From NCBI GenBank assembly GCA_947303255.1, contig CAMYXL010000005.1:1-64000 (forward strand): 64,000 nt of DNA, given 5' to 3'. The stretch is from an uncultured Clostridia bacterium (GTDB taxonomy: Bacteria > Bacillota > Clostridia > Saccharofermentanales > Saccharofermentanaceae). Of the stretch, positions 59,576-64,000 are shown piece after piece; the first letter of the stretch is position 1, and each line of letters opens with the position of its first letter. The position numbers and the translations under genes were made by a program. The notes under the pieces are model-generated. The model was given only the letters and a program-made list of their open reading frames with translations. It was not told where the DNA came from and ran no database searches.

Positions 59576-61231
59576 TCAATCTACGAACGGATCTATGCTC
59601 TGATATTGGAAAACTATTATCGGGTTGTCAGGATCAGAGATATCATACAAAGTCGTAACTCCGTCGTAGTACGAAACAAGATTATCATTTAAGATATCAA
59701 CATAACTTACTGAGAATTCTCCATCAATGGAATACTCAATATCTTTGCTGGCATTATAGATCTCCAGATGATCATCTTCGGCAACCAGCACATAAAGATC
59801 ACCGAGTACCATATCTGCTTTCAATTCCGTATTTCCGGTGTGAGGAAAAGTTTTACCGTTAGACAGATAATATGTGTGCCAATCCGTAGCTGCCATGATA
59901 CCGTCATCCATATAGACATTTCTCGCATCGGGTACATCCTCGATAATGACTTCTCCCGTAAACGGATCAATGATATCACCGTCATCCATAACGTACGGGT
60001 CATCTATCTCAGCATATTTAACTCCCCAATGGACAATACGGAGACAACGGTCTGATCTAAAAGAACCATATGAATTGAAATCATAATCATACAAAGTGGC
60101 CTCACCTTCATCTGAAACCACAACAAAGTAATCCTTGAAATGTGTAAAGTACATTATATCTAATTTACCCAGTTCCTTAATAACTGCGCCCTGAGAATTT
60201 AATCCATAGCCGTTATGCTCCTCATCGAAAAAGATAGGCACATCTGTCATAATCAGCAAACCACAGTAATAGTCACTCAATCGGTTACCGTTAAGGTCGC
60301 ACAGATAGACGCCATTATCGTCATTCCAGATTCCAATATTGGGATCTCGGAATAATCCTGAATAGTCTACCGACAGATCACCGGTGTTAATGTCAAGTCG
60401 TAAGACATCAGTATAATCATCCAGCTGAACAAAAAGTCTTACGTGATCATCATCTAACTGACCATGTATACTTATGTCATTAATACTTACATCAGCCAGT
60501 TCAGGTGAATATGCTGCCAATTTAGACATATCCAGATTAATATGAACCGATGAGACGATATCAAGGTCGTCGTTATAAACATCCATACATTCTTCATTCC
60601 AGGCATATAGCACTCCGGTTGCATAGATGATATTTCTATACTTTAAACCTGTGTATTTTGATCCGGAAGCATTGATCAATCCGTACATATATTCACCCTG
60701 CACGCTTTTTACAACTTCATAACACGAAAAGCCTTCTACTTCCCACGCTACAGCAAAAACCGAATCACATATAATCCTGCCGTTCTCATCAAAAAAACCG
60801 TAAGAATATTCCCCGTTATTGTACACATAATCCGTCAAATGGCCATCTTCAGCATAGTACCGACTGTCTCTGGTTCCAATATAAGGAAATATCGTGCCAT
60901 AGTCATCTGACGGTATGAAATCCGAGATATAGTCCTCGGATAATCTGGTACATATATTCGTATCATAATCGGCTGGCTGATAGTTGCTCCAATCAACCTT
61001 GACAGGCGACTCTTCCGAATCGTACATAGCAGACTCGAGCACTAAGACATTTCGGGATTCCCCGGTCTCTTCAGTGGTAGTTTCTTCAGGTGTGGACTTG
61101 GTGATCTCTTCCGTCTCATCTCTTCTCGAGCGGGACTTCTTTTTCTCTTTCGTGGAAGTACATGAAGGCACAACAAAACTGATAACAAGGATCACAGATA
61201 TGAGCGTCATGATCTTTCCGGAAAGTTTCAT
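59576..61231 (-). CDS. WG-repeat-like secreted lipoprotein (paralogue B)
   Basis: The 551-aa paralogue of the gene at 56786 has a lipoprotein signal (SFVVPSCTST), an Arg/Glu/Thr-rich linker and WG-like units (YGFFDENGRIICDSVFAVA and MYGLINASGSKYTGLKY). It ends with the same type of motif (FQYQSIDPF). AAGGGGTAGAG precedes the ATG. Its position beside the PstS-like gene and paralogue A suggests tandem duplication and joint function. Confidence 0.82.
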   Translation of the reverse strand: MKLSGKIMTLISVILVISFVVPSCTSTKEKKKSRSRRDETEEITKSTPEETTTEETGESRNVLVLESAMYDSEESPVKVDWSNYQPADYDTNICTRLSEDYISDFIPSDDYGTIFPYIGTRDSRYYAEDGHLTDYVYNNGEYSYGFFDENGRIICDSVFAVAWEVEGFSCYEVVKSVQGEYMYGLINASGSKYTGLKYRNIIYATGVLYAWNEECMDVYNDDLDIVSSVHINLDMSKLAAYSPELADVSINDISIHGQLDDDHVRLFVQLDDYTDVLRLDINTGDLSVDYSGLFRDPNIGIWNDDNGVYLCDLNGNRLSDYYCGLLIMTDVPIFFDEEHNGYGLNSQGAVIKELGKLDIMYFTHFKDYFVVVSDEGEATLYDYDFNSYGSFRSDRCLRIVHWGVKYAEIDDPYVMDDGDIIDPFTGEVIIEDVPDARNVYMDDGIMAATDWHTYYLSNGKTFPHTGNTELKADMVLGDLYVLVAEDDHLEIYNASKDIEYSIDGEFSVSYVDILNDNLVSYYDGVTTLYDISDPDNPIIVFQYQSIDPFVD

Positions 61232-61303
61232 AACTCTACCCCTTAAACTTTCATATTGTCCTTTCCACTCCTCCTATATTATACATGCTGTCTATTTCGA
61301 AAA

Positions 61304-61335
61304 AAATAACCTGCTTCAAAAGAAACAGGTTATCG
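61304..61335 (-). terminator. Terminator of the beta-helix/DUF4214 gene
   Basis: ATAACCTG (61306-61313) pairs with CAGGTTAT (61326-61333). On the minus strand the T-run leads straight into TCGAAAT, a near copy of the palindrome. Confidence 0.88.
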
Positions 61336-61343
61336 GATGATCG

Positions 61344-61353
61344 TTTTCGAAAA
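61344..61353. repeat. TTTTCGAAAA palindrome
   Basis: Perfect copy directly abutting the stop codon of the beta-helix/DUF4214 gene (minus strand), between that stop and the terminator hairpin. Confidence 0.65.
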
Positions 61354-63681
61354 TCAGCAAGGAAGGATCCTTGATTCAATGCATTTTTGTTCGAACTCGG
61401 GGCTTCTTGTAAAGCCATAGACGACTTCCTTTCTGCTCGCGCCCTTGTCCAGGATATCGACCCAGAACTTAAGACCGTCAGTGTCAGCTTCGCGGTCCAT
61501 GAAGGTCAGGTAGAGCCTGTTAACGAATTCCTCGTTGCTGAAGTTGTAACCTTCCATCTCAGGGCTTAAAAAGAACTCGCCACCGACCTTCTCACCGGTG
61601 ACATCAAAATTGGCAAGAAGCTTTGCCCAGTACTCGCGTCCTTCAGGATCAAAATCTCTTCCGAAAGCAGTCGTGTACATTCTCTCGACAAATGAATAAG
61701 TCTTGTCAGTCGGAGTGATGGTCACCTTGCTCTTGATGTCGCAGCCGGAACGGATGCCAAACACCGCACAGATGTCGCTCCACTCCTGGGAATTAATAAA
61801 ACAGCGTGCAACTGTTTCTCTTGAAGCATCGCCTGACTTGAGAAGATCTTTCCAGTATTTGAAACCGGCAGTATCAGCCTTTCTGTCGAAGAAAGTAGCG
61901 TACATGATATTGAGAAATTCATCATCGGAAACACCTCTTCCCTTGAATTCGGTACTTAATACGAAATCAAGTCCGACCTGTGCACCTGTTGCCTTGAAAG
62001 AATAGAGCTGATCATACCAGAAATCAGCGCCGTCTTTCTCTGCTTCACGACCCAGAACCTCCGTATAAAGTCTTTCTACAAAAGCTCTGATCTGATCTTT
62101 GGGATCCGCAGAAACAGAAGGTGAATTTGTCGGCTTGGAAGTTGGTGTCGACGGAACAGAAGTCGGCTTACCTGTCGGAGCTGAAGTAGGCTTTTGGGTT
62201 GGCTTACTCGTAGGATCATTTGTAGGTTTGGATGTAGGCTTTGAAGTCGGGGTATCCGTAGGGATCTCTATACTTGTACTTGCCTGATATCCGTAGTTTG
62301 AGATATCAGTTGTAGTCTTGATCTCAACCTTTCTGTTAGGCTCATCAACGATAACGTCATCAAGACTTATCTGAACGTTGGTACCCGGAAGTTTATTAGC
62401 GTTGTTACTCGCATTGTCAGTAATGTCATTCTTGTCGTAATAGCTGTAGCTGTTACGAGGATTCTTGTCACTGATCAAGATGTTGTTCTTGATCACATTA
62501 TCAGTTGCAACCTTAACAACAAGACAATGTTGCTCACCGCTGTTGATGATGGTATTATTCGTTATCTTATTACCCTTAGCGATACCGTTCGATTCAGAAC
62601 TTCCGCCGATCGCAAGACCGACATACTGATCGTTATAGATGAGAAGATTGTTCTGAGCGATAACACCTTCTGCTGTCCATCCGTGATTCTCGCTGGCGAT
62701 CTCAAGACCTATGTCACAACCGGTTACATAGTTATCGTGAATATAGATATCTTTACCGCCATCAACGTAGATTCCGTCAGCACCTGAATGAGGCTTTCCG
62801 TTAGAATCAAAGTATCCCGGATTTTTAAAGATGAGAGACGAGATATTCTTTACGTAGTTACCGTAAACTTCACCGTTACGAACACGGTTATCTGCATACG
62901 ATGTATCACCGTAACCGCCTGCGCAGTCGATACCGATATTATCGTTATCGTGGATGTAGTTATTGGACAAAGTAAAGAATTCGGTGTTGTTATTAAGAAC
63001 TACACTCTCGCTTCTTCCCGTTGTTAAATTGTAGACTTCACATCCGTCTATGGTGATGTTGGAAGTCTTGTTATCCTTATCACCCTTGATGCTTATTCCG
63101 TGACCGTTGAAATGATCCTTATCCGAGAAATTCGTGTAGTTATAGATACAACCGAGATCATGTATCTTACAGTTTAAGATATAGACATTGTTTGAACCCG
63201 GTTTGATCCTTATACCGCCACAGCTCTCGGAAGTTGAAGGCGCACGAAGATAAAGTCCCGAGAAATCGAGATTCTCGATAACGATATCGGAACCTTTTAT
63301 CTCCAGGAGATCTCCCTTTGTCATCTGTTCTGTTCCGCAGATCTTGGCATTGCCTTCACCCTTCAAAGTAATGCCTTTTTTCTTGTTGATCTTGAGCTGC
63401 TCGTTGTAGCCGTCCGACTTTTCTTTGATGATGATCGTCGTGCCTTCTTTTGCTGCATCGATAGCTGACTGGATCGTCTGATATTTGTCAGACGGAACAG
63501 TAATTGTGTAAGTTGAATTTGCGGGTTTTACACCCTGATTTCCGTACGTTATACCGTCAAGAACAATCTCTTGTTCTATCGGTACCGGAACATCCGCATG
63601 AACTGTACCCCCATACACGCCCGTAAGTGCTCCCAGTGTAAGAAACACAGCGACCAGTTTCTTAAATCTTTGGTTTATCAC
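61354..63681 (-). CDS. Secreted right-handed beta-helix protein with DUF4214 tail
   Basis: The 775-aa protein has a signal peptide (about 1-29). A parallel beta-helix domain (about 50-440) begins with the TVPSDKYQTIQSAIDAAKEGTTI motif of pectate-lyase or NosD-like folds, followed by many NN-I repeats. A Pro-Thr-Ser-Lys linker (about 490-540) leads into two DUF4214 domains. The beta-helix suggests polysaccharide binding or cleavage, but no catalytic residues can be assigned. The start is GTG at 63681, six nt after AGGAGG. The tail matches the LRR protein at 24834. Confidence 0.88.
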   Translation of the reverse strand: MINQRFKKLVAVFLTLGALTGVYGGTVHADVPVPIEQEIVLDGITYGNQGVKPANSTYTITVPSDKYQTIQSAIDAAKEGTTIIIKEKSDGYNEQLKINKKKGITLKGEGNAKICGTEQMTKGDLLEIKGSDIVIENLDFSGLYLRAPSTSESCGGIRIKPGSNNVYILNCKIHDLGCIYNYTNFSDKDHFNGHGISIKGDKDNKTSNITIDGCEVYNLTTGRSESVVLNNNTEFFTLSNNYIHDNDNIGIDCAGGYGDTSYADNRVRNGEVYGNYVKNISSLIFKNPGYFDSNGKPHSGADGIYVDGGKDIYIHDNYVTGCDIGLEIASENHGWTAEGVIAQNNLLIYNDQYVGLAIGGSSESNGIAKGNKITNNTIINSGEQHCLVVKVATDNVIKNNILISDKNPRNSYSYYDKNDITDNASNNANKLPGTNVQISLDDVIVDEPNRKVEIKTTTDISNYGYQASTSIEIPTDTPTSKPTSKPTNDPTSKPTQKPTSAPTGKPTSVPSTPTSKPTNSPSVSADPKDQIRAFVERLYTEVLGREAEKDGADFWYDQLYSFKATGAQVGLDFVLSTEFKGRGVSDDEFLNIMYATFFDRKADTAGFKYWKDLLKSGDASRETVARCFINSQEWSDICAVFGIRSGCDIKSKVTITPTDKTYSFVERMYTTAFGRDFDPEGREYWAKLLANFDVTGEKVGGEFFLSPEMEGYNFSNEEFVNRLYLTFMDREADTDGLKFWVDILDKGASRKEVVYGFTRSPEFEQKCIESRILPC

Positions 63682-63714
63682 TTTTGCCTCCTAAGTTAAT
63701 GAGTTTGCGTTAAC

Positions 63715-63743
63715 CTTATAGCATAAGCAAATCTTATCGTCAA
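63715..63743 (-). promoter_or_regulatory. Promoter of the beta-helix/DUF4214 gene
   Basis: On the minus strand TTGACG (63738-63743) and TATAAG (63715-63720) are separated by 17 bp, 34 bp upstream of the start codon and its AGGAGG site. Confidence 0.7.
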
Positions 63744-63784
63744 AAAGTCTCATAGATAATTGACAAACACCGTGAAAACAACCT

Positions 63785-63812
63785 CAAAAAAAGTCCCCGA
63801 AGGGACTTTTGT
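63785..63812 (-). terminator. Terminator downstream of the YARHG-like gene
   Basis: AAGTCCC (63791-63797) pairs with GGGACTT (63802-63808), with A- and T-runs outside. On the minus strand the T-run follows the stop codon at 63828. Confidence 0.85.
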
Positions 63813-63827
63813 TTTGTAAGCACATAT

Positions 63828-64000
63828 TCACATCAGGGAGCTGAAAAATCTTCCCTGATGACCATAAAGCGCATATATGGCATTATTTAAAAGGTTTTCA
63901 TATCCGTCATTCGGAAGCGGAAGGTTGGAACAATCCAGACTGGGAATATCCTTTAAGTAACAATATGGAGCATCATTATTTTTATTTTTGAAGCCATCCG
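63828..64000 (-). CDS. 3' end of a YARHG-like protein gene (partial)
   Basis: The minus strand is open from the right edge to a TGA at 63828-63830 and encodes 56 complete residues. They include APYCYLKDIPSLDCSNLP and end LLNNAIYALYGHQGRFFSSLM. The N-x-IYA--G--F pattern matches the end of YARHG domains, which are extracellular modules of unknown function in clostridial surface proteins. The other two frames stop early, and a terminator follows. The rest of the gene lies outside the window. Confidence 0.6.
   Translation of the reverse strand, partial: DGFKNKNNDAPYCYLKDIPSLDCSNLPLPNDGYENLLNNAIYALYGHQGRFFSSLM

Overview
The window reads as chromosomal DNA of an anaerobic, fermentative, low-to-mid G+C Clostridia member, plausibly Oscillospirales or a Saccharofermentans-like lineage. 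The evidence is strong AGGAGG-type ribosome sites, many lipoproteins, [FeFe]-hydrogenase maturases (HydE, HydF), a phosphotransacetylase plus butyrate-kinase-type pair, Ser/Thr kinase and DUF4190 loci, and long secreted proteins with Pro/Thr linkers and DUF4214 tails. The taxon is an inference. I see no rRNA, tRNA, CRISPR array, phage module or insertion sequence.

Left end (about 0.1-9.8 kb): an accessory signalling region. It has an atypical membrane Ser/Thr kinase, a membrane-anchored TPR protein, a zinc-ribbon/DUF4190 protein, two paralogous 141-aa XRE-type regulators, a large lipoprotein, and a radical SAM/SPASM enzyme. The enzyme is translationally coupled to a membrane protein whose tail carries seven Cys-Ala repeats. 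That last pair is my best candidate for an undescribed system: a dedicated enzyme that modifies the tail of a membrane protein. A twin operator (GTGTGC-N5-GCACAC, twice) lies in the divergent promoter region of the kinase-associated genes.

9.8-13.7 kb: a zinc-uptake operon (Fur/Zur-like regulator with a perfect operator over its own promoter, Cys/His-rich membrane peptide, ZnuA, ZnuC, ZnuB, lipoprotein). 13.7-15.4 kb: two paralogous tiny membrane proteins flanking a 46-aa membrane ORF and a PstS-like protein. 15.4-20.5 kb: a response regulator, sensor kinase, ABC permease and ATPase module. 20.6-29.2 kb: phosphodiesterase, DUF4190 protein, lipoprotein, O-antigen-ligase-like protein, an LRR/DUF4214 exoprotein and a DUF4230 pair.

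29.3-41.7 kb: two GT4 glycosyltransferases with an esterase, HAD phosphatase, a degenerate GGDEF-EAL protein, Maf, LarA, an aquaporin, an Ntn hydrolase next to a frameshift-suspect gene, and HydF. 41.4-47.4 kb: a probable leftward operon from butyrate kinase and Pta through a membrane protein, GH43, a metallophosphoesterase and a small amphipathic protein. 48.6-55.5 kb: a tightly overlapping leftward surface-glycan operon (FAD enzyme, GtrB-like GT2, epimerase, GT-C-like membrane protein, sugar isomerase, GT2). 55.6-64 kb: HydE, two paralogous WG-repeat lipoproteins around a PstS-like lipoprotein, a beta-helix/DUF4214 exoprotein, and the 3' end of a YARHG-like gene.

Across the window, the 10-bp palindrome TTTTCGAAAA occurs ten times, eight of them between genes and often just after a stop codon. 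I cannot explain this from known features.
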